Positions 25,406-34,170 of a stretch of 64,000 bases of DNA are shown here, piece by piece. Under the pieces are notes generated by a model. It was not told the origin of the DNA, did no database searches, and worked only from the letters and a program-made list of their open reading frames with translations. Origin of the DNA: VRUE01 sp963703175 (GTDB lineage: Bacteria > Actinomycetota > Thermoleophilia > Solirubrobacterales > 70-9); assembly GCA_963703175.1 (NCBI GenBank), contig OY969794.1, positions 62,001-126,000 on the forward strand. The letters are read 5' to 3'. Both the position numbers and the translations under genes were made by a program. Within the stretch, counting starts at the first letter, position 1; each line of letters opens with the position of its first letter.

Positions 25406-25813
25406 TCAAATCAAACGCAGCAGGAGGAAGATTGCAAAGGCAAGTCCCATCGCGATGAACGACCAAAGCCAGATTCGAGCGTACGCACCAATCAGGTTGT
25501 AGTTCCGCAACTTCCGTCTCGGCGCCGCGCTGGTGTCATCTGCGTCGACGAGGGCATCCCATCCGTCTGGTTCCTCTGGCACGAGTGACTCGGCGAGCAC
25601 AGCCCGCGCCGCTTCGGCCTGATTGGCATGGACCATGATCCGACGCCACCCGCCGCCCGGGTTCAGCAGCCCGAAGCCGAGAAGCGGCCCGTCGATGCCC
25701 CGCTGCTGCACCGCGCTAGGGATGCCCGCGCTCTCCAGTAACCCGCAAATCATCTCCGCTTCAACCCGGTCATTGGCATATGCAATGCCAACCGGCTCTC
25801 CTCCCGTACTCAT
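25406..25813 (-). CDS. DUF2007-type putative signal-transducing protein
   Basis: 135 aa. N-terminal ferredoxin-like DUF2007 domain: VGIAYANDRVEAEMICGLLESAGIPSAVQQ, then GGGWRRIMVHANQAEAARAVL. One C-terminal membrane helix (IWLWSFIAMGLAFAIFLLLRL). The start chosen is ATG at 25813; the longer frame reaches into the tRNA-derived repeat and is not credible. It is the last chromosomal gene before the island. Confidence 0.8.
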   Translation of the reverse strand: MSTGGEPVGIAYANDRVEAEMICGLLESAGIPSAVQQRGIDGPLLGFGLLNPGGGWRRIMVHANQAEAARAVLAESLVPEEPDGWDALVDADDTSAAPRRKLRNYNLIGAYARIWLWSFIAMGLAFAIFLLLRLI

Positions 25814-25854
25814 TGCCGCAATTATGACCGTTCGAACAAAGAGGGATAAGCAAT

Positions 25855-25965
25855 GGGGCGGGAAGGACTCGAACCTGCGCTCCACGGATTATGAGTCGGG
25901 CTGGACCCGTCTATAGAGCCCTATCGAGCCTGATAGGGCGAATCACCAAGGAGTTCGGCTGAGTT
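25855..25965 (-). repeat. att scar 1: tRNA(CAT) 3' half plus truncated arm (left island edge)
   Basis: 43-bp core 25855-25897 equals the tRNA 3' half from the anticodon loop to the acceptor end. It is mixed: AAGG on the acceptor side as in the resident tRNA, but TGCGCTCC in the variable/T-stem region as in class B copies, leaving a C/T mismatch in the T stem. The arm carries CTATAGAG and two GAGTTCGG repeats but lacks the GGGACCAA repeats. Confidence 0.85.
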
Positions 25966-26045
25966 CGGCCGACCGCAATTGAAATAATGTCGTGTTCACA
26001 ATTAGGAACCTGAAAAGTGGAGCCCTTTGTCGCTAGGGTGAGCTT

Positions 26046-27278
26046 GTGAGCAAGCGTGGCTTGCATTTACCCGCTGGTGGCACGCGCTTGGGCGGCGCTG
26101 CAGGGCGCTCTCGCCGAGCATCGGCGTCTGAACGCTCCCTCGGTGAGGTCCGCTCCGTACTTGCATCCCGCCTGCACGAGCGCTTGCCAGAGATCCAAGC
26201 GGCCGTCGCCTCGCGCGTTTACTCGATCTCCGACCCCCATGAGGTCTCCGACCCCGCCTACCTCCTCGGCCTCAAGGGCGCCCTTGCCGCCGCCGTCGAG
26301 TATCGGCTCGCGGTGCTCGAGGACGGCGAACGGCAAGCGTCCTCCGTCCCGCCGGTGCTGCTGACGCAGGCTCGGCTGGAGGCGCGGGACGGCGTCCTGG
26401 TCGATACCGTCCTCAGGCGCTACTTCGCCGGCAACACGCTCTTCGGCGACTTCCTGGTCGAAGAAGCGGAGCGGGAGGAGGTCCCGAGCTCGGCCCTTCG
26501 TCGCCTGCTCGCCGAGCAGGCGACGCTCGGCGACCATCTGCTCGCCGCGGTCAGCGCCGAGCACGCTCGCGAGGTGAAGAACTGGCCGACCACCGCCGCT
26601 GAGCGGCGGCGTGAGACCGTCAAAAGCCTGCTCGCCGGCAAGCTCGTCGATCACTCGGAGCTCGGCTACAACCTCGACGACCACCACCTCGCGGTGATGG
26701 TCAAAGGCGAGGGGGCGGGGGAGCTGATGCGGGGCTTGGCGAAGACGGTCGACCGTCGCTTGCTCTCAGTCCAGCGGGAGGAGGAGCCGGTTTGGGCCTG
26801 CTGGCTAGGTGGCCGCCGGCAGATCGCGCCCGAGCAGGCGATGGAGGCTCTCGCCAATGAGGTCCCCGACGGCGTCTTCGTCACCATCGGGGAGCCCGGG
26901 GAGGGCCTTCCGGGATGGCGGTTCAGCCACCTCCAGGCAAAGGCCGCCCTGCCGATCGCCGAACGCCGGAGCCAGCCGGTCGTGCGCTACGCCGACGTCG
27001 CCCTGCTTGCCGCGATCACCCGCGACGACCTGGTAGCCACCTCACTGCGCCAGTTCTATCTGGAGCCGCTTGAACGGGCGCGGGACGGGGGCAAGGTCGC
27101 CTGCAAAACTCTGCGCGCCTATTTCGATGCCGAGCGGAACGTCTCCTCCACCGCCGCCGTTCTGGGCGTCGACCGCCGGACGGTGCGGAATCGCATTCGC
27201 ACGATCGAAGGGCTTCTCGGCCGCTCCCTCAAGGGTTCGGTGGCCGACCTGGAGATCGCGCTGCGCCTCGACGACTAG
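26046..27278 (+). CDS. PucR/CdaR-type transcriptional regulator
   Basis: 410 aa from a GTG. C-terminal PucR helix-turn-helix (residues about 352-400): KTLRAYFDAERNVSSTAAVLGVDRRTVRNRIRTIEGLLG. The N-terminal 180 residues look like the RsbT-co-antagonist-type sensory domain found in this family, with a GGDEF-like/CdaR middle (RFSHLQAKAALPIAER). It is the first gene of the first cassette, 150 bp after the tRNA repeat. Ligand unknown. Codon use looks like the surrounding chromosome. Confidence 0.82.
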   Translation: MSKRGLHLPAGGTRLGGAAGRSRRASASERSLGEVRSVLASRLHERLPEIQAAVASRVYSISDPHEVSDPAYLLGLKGALAAAVEYRLAVLEDGERQASSVPPVLLTQARLEARDGVLVDTVLRRYFAGNTLFGDFLVEEAEREEVPSSALRRLLAEQATLGDHLLAAVSAEHAREVKNWPTTAAERRRETVKSLLAGKLVDHSELGYNLDDHHLAVMVKGEGAGELMRGLAKTVDRRLLSVQREEEPVWACWLGGRRQIAPEQAMEALANEVPDGVFVTIGEPGEGLPGWRFSHLQAKAALPIAERRSQPVVRYADVALLAAITRDDLVATSLRQFYLEPLERARDGGKVACKTLRAYFDAERNVSSTAAVLGVDRRTVRNRIRTIEGLLGRSLKGSVADLEIALRLDD

Positions 27279-27366
27279 CGCCCGCTTCCCACTTTGATCA
27301 GTCCGCGGCCGCCGGCGCCCCAAATCGGGGAGGGTGTGGACGCCCCGTGCCGCGGAGGATGGGGGC

Positions 27367-28146
27367 ATGAACAGGAACCTGACTTTCGCCCTCGCCCTCG
27401 TGGCCGGTTTGGTGTTGATCCTTGCTGCCGTCGCCATCGGCAGCCCGAACCGGAAAATCTGGTGTGCCGGCAACATCTGCGTCGCTGACGACGGCGGCAT
27501 CTCTCCAACCAAACTCCCAAGGCGCGGAAAGGCACCGGTCACCGCCCGCCTCAACGGCGAAATCAGCACTCGCGACGGGACCCATCCCCCCGCGTTCCAG
27601 ACTATGGACCTGAAAATCGACAAGACGATCGAACTCGACGCGAAGGGCCTTCCGGTCTGCAAGCCCAGCCAGATCGAGGCGAGCACCACCGCCACCGTAA
27701 AGCGAATCTGTGGCGACGCGATCGTCGGCACCGGGGGGGGTGAGGTCGAGGTCGCCTTTCCTGAACAAAAGCCGTTCTCTGCGACGAGCCCGATCGTCGT
27801 CTTCAATGGCGGCGTCAAAGGGGCGGTCACCACCGTCCTTCTCCACGCCTACGTCAACGTGCCGGCGCCGACCGCGATTGTCACCAAGGCAAAAATCACG
27901 AAAATCAATGAAGGCCGGTTCGGAATGCGGATCCAGGTGCGCATCCCGAAGATTGCCGGCGGCGCCGGCTCGGTCACCGAGTTCGATCTCGAGGTCGGCC
28001 GCCGGTACACCTACAAAGGCAAGAAGAAGAGCTTCCTGGTGGCGGGCTGCCCGACCGGCATCTGGATGGCCAAGGGCCAGGCCTCGTTTGAGGACGGAAC
28101 CAGGCTCGCCATCTCTCACCCGTTTCCCTGCACCCCAATGGGCTGA
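27367..28146 (+). CDS. Secreted protein, paralogue of 16225-17001
   Basis: 259 aa. Signal peptide or anchor at residues 5-26 (LTFALALVAGLVLILAAVAIG), then a mature part collinear with the protein at 16225: PTKLPRRGKAPVTARLNGEI, KGLPVCKPSQIEA, GDAIVGTG, VVFNGG, RRYTYKGKKKSFLVAGCPTG and a closing Cys near the C-terminus. Function unknown. One copy in the chromosome and one inside the island suggests capture or duplication of a host gene. Confidence 0.7.
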   Translation: MNRNLTFALALVAGLVLILAAVAIGSPNRKIWCAGNICVADDGGISPTKLPRRGKAPVTARLNGEISTRDGTHPPAFQTMDLKIDKTIELDAKGLPVCKPSQIEASTTATVKRICGDAIVGTGGGEVEVAFPEQKPFSATSPIVVFNGGVKGAVTTVLLHAYVNVPAPTAIVTKAKITKINEGRFGMRIQVRIPKIAGGAGSVTEFDLEVGRRYTYKGKKKSFLVAGCPTGIWMAKGQASFEDGTRLAISHPFPCTPMG

Positions 28147-28213
28147 GTGGAGACCGTTAGGTCAGCACCCGCTTCGACGCCCGGCGCAACATCCGGCATC
28201 GGGAGAAAGTCCC

Positions 28214-28642
28214 ATGCCGCACTGTGACCTTATGGACCATCCCCAAGAGGTAACCCACGCCTTAGCCGGGGCGCTCAGCGCCGCCGAACTCGACCGGGCC
28301 ATATCGTTCTTCGCCGACAATGGTTGCTTTGTCACTCCGGACGCCACGACAGTACACGGCCGCCACGGCGTTAGGGCAATCCTCGCCCAGTTGATTGCGA
28401 GCCATGCTCAGTTACGGGTCGCGCCAAAGAGGGTGCACCTAGCAAGGGGCATGGCGCTTTGCAGTGAGCGTTGGGCCTTCACCTACGCTTGCAAGGAGAT
28501 TAGTTCCTTCACCCGGGCCTCAAACTCCACGGTTCTCCTCCGCCGCTCCGATCGCGTGTGGAAGCTCTTATTTGTTGCGCCCTGGCACATCGTGGACGCC
28601 AATCGATACCCCTTTACGTCGATGCCCCCGACCATAAAGTAG
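28214..28642 (+). CDS. SnoaL/NTF2-fold protein
   Basis: 142 aa. Reads like a DUF4440/SnoaL-type cone fold: ALSAAELDRAISFFADNGCFVTPDATTVHGRHGVRAILAQLI, then STVLLRRSDRVWKLLFVAPW. GGAGAAAG precedes the ATG. Such proteins are often small isomerases or binding proteins; no substrate can be named. Confidence 0.65.
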   Translation: MPHCDLMDHPQEVTHALAGALSAAELDRAISFFADNGCFVTPDATTVHGRHGVRAILAQLIASHAQLRVAPKRVHLARGMALCSERWAFTYACKEISSFTRASNSTVLLRRSDRVWKLLFVAPWHIVDANRYPFTSMPPTIK

Positions 28643-28707
28643 CCGCGCAGTGGGAGCGGCTCTCGCTTCGCGCGAGAAGCAGGGATCGAAAGTCGCGGTG
28701 CTGTCAT

Positions 28708-28790
28708 GGGGCGGGCTGGACTTCAGTCTGAGGAGTTGGGTTGAGTTCGGTGGAGTCCGGGACAAATTTCGGGACAAAGTCGTCAAGACT
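28708..28790 (-). repeat. Decayed att scar (core mostly deleted)
   Basis: GGGGCGGG (28708-28715) runs directly into GCTGGACTT and then into an arm remnant with GAGTT.GG, GAGTTCGG, GGAGTC and GGGACAAATTTCGGGACAAA. The middle of the core and the first part of the arm are missing compared with the other sites. I read it as an eighth insertion site damaged by an internal deletion. Confidence 0.6.
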
Positions 28791-28792
28791 GA

Positions 28793-29512
28793 CTACAACG
28801 AGAGAGATGAAAGAGATGGGCGGCTCAATGCATCGTCTGGGGTGTCGCCCAAGTGCAGCTGTCGGACATGCCAATCGTCACCGGCTGGGGCATTCCGGTG
28901 GATGTCCAGGCTGATTGCACCGCGGGAGTTGCCGGCTGCATCCGCATATCCAATAACGATGGCGAAGTCCTGCCCATCGACAGACAGGCTCGCGCCGTGG
29001 TCGAACGCAGGACTAACCCGACCCGCTTCTAGACCTGCGCGACTTAGCTCCCCGGGCGGGAGGACTGGGGTCTTGGGAACCCCGGCGAAGAGTTGACCTC
29101 CAATCATCAATTGAACCGACGTGACAATCGCGACGCCATTCCCGACATTGCGAAACGGAATGCTGATCGTTACCCAAGGCTCATTGCCCGCGGTCCCCAG
29201 GGAAACGGCAACGTGTGATGCATCTCTGTGGCTGGCAGGCTCTCCGGTGGCGGCGTCGTACCAGACCACCTCACGATCCAGGCCCCAGGGCACACTCGCA
29301 AGCACCGGGGCCGTCTGCGCTTCTAGCGCTTCACGGGCCGTCTCATTCTGCTCGTGAGCAAGGATCAAGTCCTGCCGAGCCGTGTCGAGTTGCTCTTGCG
29401 AGGTCACGACGATCTTACGGTTGTAGACCGCGAGCGAAAACGTCGCAACCGCCAGCAGGATCGTTCCAATAGCGACCCAATCCCAATCCGGTAGTGATGC
29501 CAAGGCGATCAT
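28793..29512 (-). CDS. Single-pass membrane protein with C-terminal beta domain, unknown
   Basis: 239 aa. N-terminal helix (WVAIGTILLAVATFSLAVYN), a short coiled coil (EQLDTARQDLILAHEQNETAREALEAQ), then a beta-rich region (WVTISIPFRNVGNGVAIVTSVQLMIGGQLF). The arrangement is common in uncharacterised phage- and island-borne proteins. It ends right at the decayed att scar and starts 4 bp from the hicA stop, on the same strand as hicBA. Confidence 0.55.
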   Translation of the reverse strand: MIALASLPDWDWVAIGTILLAVATFSLAVYNRKIVVTSQEQLDTARQDLILAHEQNETAREALEAQTAPVLASVPWGLDREVVWYDAATGEPASHRDASHVAVSLGTAGNEPWVTISIPFRNVGNGVAIVTSVQLMIGGQLFAGVPKTPVLPPGELSRAGLEAGRVSPAFDHGASLSVDGQDFAIVIGYADAAGNSRGAISLDIHRNAPAGDDWHVRQLHLGDTPDDALSRPSLSSLSL

Positions 29513-29515
29513 TGG

Positions 29516-29710
29516 CTATCGCGAGCCCTCGGGTGGTGGAACTCCCAGCTGCTTGCAGATTGCACGGGCGAGGGGATACGCGATCTCGCGATGACGCGGC
29601 ACTGAGGTCGCGTGCTCCGCGTCCATGCCCCAATAGCTGTGCCGACCGCCCTCTCGCAACAATCGGGCGCCGTGCTTCTTCAGATGCCGCTCAAGGTCTC
29701 GGCGCTTCAC
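29516..29710 (-). CDS. hicA: HicA-type mRNA interferase toxin
   Basis: 64 aa, typical HicA size. Double-stranded RNA-binding-like fold with the catalytic His in GGRHSYWGMD (HicA motif GSHxxxxx) after MKRRDLERHLKKHGARLLREG, and VPRHREIAYPLARAICKQLGV. It overlaps the hicB stop by 4 bp. Toxin that cleaves mRNA when HicB is lost. Confidence 0.85.
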   Translation of the reverse strand: MKRRDLERHLKKHGARLLREGGRHSYWGMDAEHATSVPRHREIAYPLARAICKQLGVPPPEGSR

Positions 29711-29934
29711 GCCGCAACGATATTCAGCGACTCGCTGCCAACTGCCTTGCCTTGCGGCTCGTGCTCGGCTGCGCGCAGCTCGAGCATTCCCGCGAGCGCG
29801 TCCAGCGCCATCTCGCGGGCCTCATCCTTGGTTCGGCCCTGGCTGAGCACGCCGGGGACCTCGGGGATTGAGGAGACAATCCAGCCGTCGTCTCCCTCCT
29901 CGTAGAGGATCGTGAGGTGCAGGGGGTCGCTCAT
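29707..29934 (-). CDS. hicB: HicB-type antitoxin
   Basis: 75 aa. Partly degraded RNase-H fold typical of HicB: LHLTILYEEGDDGWIVSSIPEVPGVLSQGRTKDEAREMALDALAGML. There is no C-terminal DNA-binding domain, so this is the short form. It precedes hicA (B-A order). The start lies 27 bp from att scar 2, placing the pair at the edge of its cassette. Confidence 0.88.
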   Translation of the reverse strand: MSDPLHLTILYEEGDDGWIVSSIPEVPGVLSQGRTKDEAREMALDALAGMLELRAAEHEPQGKAVGSESLNIVAA

Positions 29935-29961
29935 AGCACCAGTGTAGAGCCATCTCTCGAT

Positions 29962-30120
29962 GGGGCGGGAAGGACTCGAACCTTCGACCGACGGATTATG
30001 AGTCGAGCTGGAACCCGTCTATTGAGCCGAATCTGGCCCGATAGAGCGAATCACGTCCAGGGAGTTCGGCTGAGTTCGGTGGAGTCGGGGACCAATTTCG
30101 GGACCAAGTTTCGGGACCCC
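29962..30120 (-). repeat. att scar 2 (class A core) with full arm
   Basis: Core 29962-30004 matches the resident tRNA 3' half exactly (AAGG...TTCGACCG). The arm has GTCTATTGAG, two GAGTTCGG repeats with 10-bp period, and three GGGACC units spaced 12 and 13 bp (30088-30118). Confidence 0.9.
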
Positions 30121-30161
30121 CTCATCTGATCGGGCTCTGTGCCATTCGCCGAGGCCAGCGG

Positions 30162-31616
30162 CTAGGAGTCAGCGCGCCAACCGATCACTCGTCGCAGGAG
30201 GCCCGGCGCTCTCCTTGCCACACCGGTGGCTGCACGATCGGAGAGACGGAGCTCACGAGTGTCTGACACAAGCCGGTTGCTGGCTGGCCCTTCAACCTCA
30301 TCCACAGCGAACAGACGCCACTCCCCGGGCACACCCTTGAGCTCTTGGGCTCCGCGGTCGCTGAATGAGATGCCCGACCCTACAACGAGGTCCTTGACGG
30401 TACTCGAGACAACCACCTCGTTCGCCCCGGCAATGGCACCGATCCGCGCGCCGATGTTTACGGCCATGCCACCTAGGTCCTCGCCGATCAGCTCGCACTC
30501 GCCGGTGTGCAGGCCCGCCCGCAGTTCGATGTCAAGCGCTCGCACCTTGTCCGCGATCGCCCGAGCACAGCGGATTCCGCGCGCCGGGCCGTCGAAGGTG
30601 GCCAGAAAGCCATCGCCCATCGTCTTCACCTCGCGGCCTCGGTGGCGCTCCAGCTCGGCGCGCATGAGCTCGTCGTGGCGACCCAATAGCTCGCGCCAGC
30701 GGGCATCTCCCAGCGCCGCGACGCGCTCCGTGGACGCGACGATGTCAGTGAACATCACGGTCGTCAGGATGCGATCTGAAGGGGGCGCGTGGCGGGCGCC
30801 GGTCAGGAACTCTTCGACCTCCTCTGCGTAGCCGTCGGCGTCTCCGTAGAAGGGAACGTGGTCCATCCCCGGTAGTACGACCAGCCGCGCCCCCGGGATG
30901 TGCTCGGCCATGTAGTGCGCGCACTCGACGGGGATGAACTCTTCGGCGCGATGAAGAACCAGCGTCGGCACGCGGACGTTCGGCAGCAGGTCCCTGACAT
31001 CGAATTCGGTAACCATGTCGAGTGCCGTCTGCGCCATCTGTGGACTTGCAGCCGAGCGTTCAAACGCAGCGCGCCCGATCCGATCCCGCTCGCTGTCGCC
31101 GCTGGGGGCGAGCAGCCCGAGCGTGTGCCCCTCGCCCCAGTGCTCGGCCGCGGCCCGCGCACTCTGGAACAAGTCGACCCAGCGCTGCCCCCCCGGGTTG
31201 TCATCGGGGTCGAGATTTCCGGTGGGAGTGGTGCCGCAGAGGACCAGGGCCCGCGTCCGCTCGGGATACGTGGCTGCGAACAGCACGCTCATCGGCCCAC
31301 CTTCGGAGAGTCCGAAAAGCGCGGCGCGCTCCGAGCCGGCGGCGTCCATCACCGCGCGCACGTCGTCCATGCGATCCTCAAGCGGTGCCGGGCCAGCGAC
31401 GGGATCGGAGAGCCCCGTGCCCCGCTTGTCGAACAGGATCAGCCGTGAGAAGGAGGCGAGCTTTTCGAGGAAGCGTGCGATCCGCGGCTCGGCCCACTGC
31501 AGGTCCAGATGCGAGACGAAGCCCGGAACGAAGACGAGATCGATCGGGCCGTCGCCGACAACCTGGTAAGCGATGTTGACATCACCGCTCTGTGCATAGC
31601 GAGTCTCCGGGGGCAT
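30162..31616 (-). CDS. Alpha/beta hydrolase fused to class III adenylate/guanylate cyclase
   Basis: 484 aa. Residues 1-270 are an alpha/beta hydrolase (YAQSGDVNIAYQVVGDGPIDLVFVPG; nucleophile in LFGLSEGGPMS; His in LPGMDHVPF). Residues 290-460 are a class III cyclase: RILTTVMFTDIVASTERVAALGDARW and EVKTMGDGFLATFDGPARGIRCARAI with the metal Asp residues present. This hydrolase-cyclase architecture is common in mycobacteria and relatives. Product may be cAMP. It is the only gene of its cassette. Confidence 0.9.
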   Translation of the reverse strand: MPPETRYAQSGDVNIAYQVVGDGPIDLVFVPGFVSHLDLQWAEPRIARFLEKLASFSRLILFDKRGTGLSDPVAGPAPLEDRMDDVRAVMDAAGSERAALFGLSEGGPMSVLFAATYPERTRALVLCGTTPTGNLDPDDNPGGQRWVDLFQSARAAAEHWGEGHTLGLLAPSGDSERDRIGRAAFERSAASPQMAQTALDMVTEFDVRDLLPNVRVPTLVLHRAEEFIPVECAHYMAEHIPGARLVVLPGMDHVPFYGDADGYAEEVEEFLTGARHAPPSDRILTTVMFTDIVASTERVAALGDARWRELLGRHDELMRAELERHRGREVKTMGDGFLATFDGPARGIRCARAIADKVRALDIELRAGLHTGECELIGEDLGGMAVNIGARIGAIAGANEVVVSSTVKDLVVGSGISFSDRGAQELKGVPGEWRLFAVDEVEGPASNRLVSDTRELRLSDRAATGVARRAPGLLRRVIGWRADS

Positions 31617-31718
31617 TGGACGCTAAGGCTACCCCGGTACTCCGCAACTGCATACGAGCCGACAAGCGCCCGGTCGTCTGCTGCGCAAAAGGCGACACCG
31701 AGCGATAGGTCCTCCTAT

Positions 31719-31873
31719 GGGGCGGGCAGGACTCGAACCTGCGCTCCACGGATTATGAGTCGCGCCGGAACCTGTCTATAGAGCTGAATCTGGCCTGGTA
31801 GGGCGAATTAGGTCCAAGGAGTTCGTCTGAGTTTGGTGGAGTCGGGGACCAATTTCGGGACCAAGTTTTCGGG
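31719..31873 (-). repeat. att scar 3 (class B core) with full arm
   Basis: Core 31719-31761 differs from the resident tRNA at both T-stem strands (CAGG...CCTG instead of AAGG...CCTT) and in the variable loop (GCGCTCC). The stem therefore stays paired. The arm continues to GGGACCAATTTCGGGACCAA. Confidence 0.9.
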
Positions 31874-32075
31874 TGCACTTCACCGCCGACGGCCTAGTAG
31901 AACCGCAACCGATGGACTCCAAGCACCGAGGAAGCCAATATCCAGCGCCCCCTTGAACTCGCCGACGCAGAAGGCCTCGCTTTGCAGGCTCGCGATAGGC
32001 AGAGTCCGGCAAGCTGGGCCAGCCCTCCGAAACTTGCAGCGCAAATTCGTAACAGTCCGGCTAAGTTGCCATCAA
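31874..32075. other. Non-coding stretch after att scar 3
   Basis: About 200 bp between the arm and the frameshifted AlbA_2 gene. I see no credible gene, no hairpin with a T tract and no tRNA. It may hold the promoter of the following gene. Confidence 0.4.
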
Positions 32076-33316
32076 ATGCGCGGTGCGAGCTTCAGAGACT
32101 TGGCCTGCGCCGACCTGACGGTCGACAACGTGAAGGCCATGCTCAAACTCAACGAGACGCTTTTCGTTGAGCACAAAGCCGCCAACCAACCCAGTGTCCG
32201 GCTTGCCCGGGCAGTCGCATCCTTTGCCAACCAGCTGGGCGGATGGGTTCTCGTAACATCACCGACGACGGTGACCCTCGGCCGAAGGGACCACTACCGG
32301 GGTGGGTAACGAACGTGCCCTCCCCGGTGGATGCCGTGCGCGACGGGCTCGAGGGCCTGGTCGACCCGTTACCACCCTTTGAGGCGCGCACCCTCAAGAT
32401 CGCCGGCGGCGAGGACGATCCCGACGATGTACTTGTGATTCGGATCTACGAGTCGGCTGACACGCCACACATCACTAGTGACGGCGCGGTCTACGTCCGT
32501 GGGGTTGCCCAGGATAAGCGCACCGACAAATACGAAGCGCGACCAATCGAAAATCAGCAGGTACTCCGCGGCTTGGTCGAGCGAGGCACCGTCAGCCGGC
32601 ACCGCGTCAACGAGCTTCTAGCACCCCGAGAGACCGGTCTGCCGTTAGGGAACGAGGGGATCGGACTGCTCTTTCATCGCAATACCAAAAAGCTGGTACC
32701 AGCGTGTGCCGAGGGGCCGTTGATCTGCGCAAGGGTAGCCCCGCACACCCTCGACGGTCGATTCGAGGGGTGGGCACGAAGCAGAGCGGCGCTCACCGAG
32801 GGGCGGAGGGCGCACGATGCGCTCACCGGGAATGATCAATCCAAGGTGGTCCCCCACTCGCAAGGTTTCTGGATCAGCGGCCCGATGTCGGGCAAATACG
32901 CGCTCAAGTCGGAACTCGATATCTGGCTTTCGGGGCCAACTCGGCTATCCGTCGACGCCGCCGGATTGGTCGGCGCCTCCACTACGTTCCGCAACCGCGA
33001 GCCGCAGGACTGGTGCCATCCCTTGACTTTGATCGAGGGTTTTGCCAACCACTACCTCACGCCTGTCATTCAAGCGCCCGCGTCGGTTCTCGAAGGTGGA
33101 TCGATACTCGGTCGAGCAACCTGCCATCTATGGATGCTGTCAATCGACAGCCTCATGCGCATTCAGGACGCCTCTATGACCGTCCAGGGCGCGCCGGCGG
33201 TGCCATTCAGCGGCGAGATCACTTTGCCGCTTGAGAATGGTGAGGTCGATCAGCTCGCCGGCGAAGCCGCCCGAGCATTTGCGCGCGAAGGCGGCCTCGA
33301 AACCTTCGAGGAGTAG
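32076..33316 (+). pseudogene. AlbA_2 (Schlafen-like) domain protein, frameshifted
   Basis: Two overlapping frames together make one protein. Frame one (from ATG 32076) reads LNETLFVEHKAAN, then LARAVASFANQLGGWVLV, the start of an AlbA_2 domain. Near 32250 the homology moves to another frame: NITDDGDPRPKG, then DDVLVIRIYESADTPHITSDGAVYVRGVAQDKR. About 270 further residues follow without a recognised fold. A one-base change would restore a protein of about 410 aa. AlbA_2 proteins bind nucleic acid and often occur with defence or regulation genes. Decay or a sequencing error are both possible. Confidence 0.75.
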
Positions 33317-33348
33317 GCCGCCCGTTGGACTTCCTTGGAGGAGTCGGA

Positions 33349-33586
33349 GTGGAGATAGCGGGCGGTTTGATTGTGGCTGCACTGTTCGCGGTTGGCTCAT
33401 TTCTCAGCAACTCCCCGCAGCGCAAGCGCGTCGAACAAGGGATTAAGAGACGACTTTGCCGTCACGAGTGGCAAGCAATCAATACTGATCTGGGGTGGTG
33501 GCCTACAGCTCGTTACAGCCTATGAGGCGGAGTGCCCAAAGTGCGGCGCGTGGCGACGAGACGGGTCTCGGAGCACGACTATCTAG
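33349..33586 (+). pseudogene. Small membrane-anchored zinc-binding protein, probably frameshifted
   Basis: From GTG 33349 (GGAGGA upstream) the frame gives a membrane helix (IAGGLIVAALFAVGSFL), then RRLCRHEWQAINTDLGWW, and stops at 33525. In the adjacent frame TAYEAECPKCGAWRRDG follows to 33586. CxH...CxxC would form a zinc site only if the two frames are joined at about 33505. Too short for a firm family call. Confidence 0.4.
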
Positions 33587-33813
33587 TCAAGTAGCCGCCC
33601 CGGTTTCACTTTGACTGCCCTGGCGAGCCGTTCCAGCGTCGAGACTTTCGGGTCGCGCTTACCCCGCTCAATCCGACTGACCTCCGTGGCATGGACCCCA
33701 CTCCGCTGCGCGACCTGTTCCTGCGTCAACCCGAGCCGTTCACGCGCCTCGCGCAGGTTGGGGCCGAGAGCGCTCATGCCCGCATCCTCTGTCTTGTGGG
33801 CCGGAACCTCCAT
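33583..33813 (-). CDS. XRE-type HTH regulator, small
   Basis: 76 aa from ATG 33813; a second ATG at 33777 would give 64 aa. Cro/C1 HTH: LREARERLGLTQEQVAQRSGVHATEVSRIERGKRDPKVSTLERLARAVKV. No effector domain. It is divergent from the following HTH gene pair. Probably controls the cassette's own genes. Confidence 0.85.
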   Translation of the reverse strand: MEVPAHKTEDAGMSALGPNLREARERLGLTQEQVAQRSGVHATEVSRIERGKRDPKVSTLERLARAVKVKPGRLLD

Positions 33814-34170
33814 AGGAAACTTCACAAGTCTCAGAGTAGACTCTCGCCTCCCCCATGTCGCCCCAAGAACGAAGGCGCGGATGGAGCCGATCCCGGCCCC
33901 AAGGCAAGCGCGCCGAGATCGGCCACTTACGTGCACACGGTCTAGCCGTGCTTGTAGATATGAACGCAGGGAATCGCGTTGTCGATCCTGATGATCGTCA
34001 CCTGTCTTCACCCCCTCCAGCTCCTGTGATTTCCCCGGGGGATTCCGAGAATCGCAAAATGCTAAAGGAATCCTGAGTGAAGAGGGTTTATTGAGGTGGC
34101 TGTGTGCAGACCACCTACCTAATAAATAAGATTCCTGAATGTCCAATCAGAATCGAGCGGAGGAAAGCAA
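33814..34170. other. Intergenic region between divergent regulators
   Basis: 357 bp, more AT-rich than its surroundings, between the XRE gene (minus) and the HTH gene at 34171 (plus). It must hold both promoters. A segment AATCCTGAGTGA at 34069-34080 is echoed by AGTCCTGAGTGA after the next gene (34816-34827). I see no coding sequence. Confidence 0.45.
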
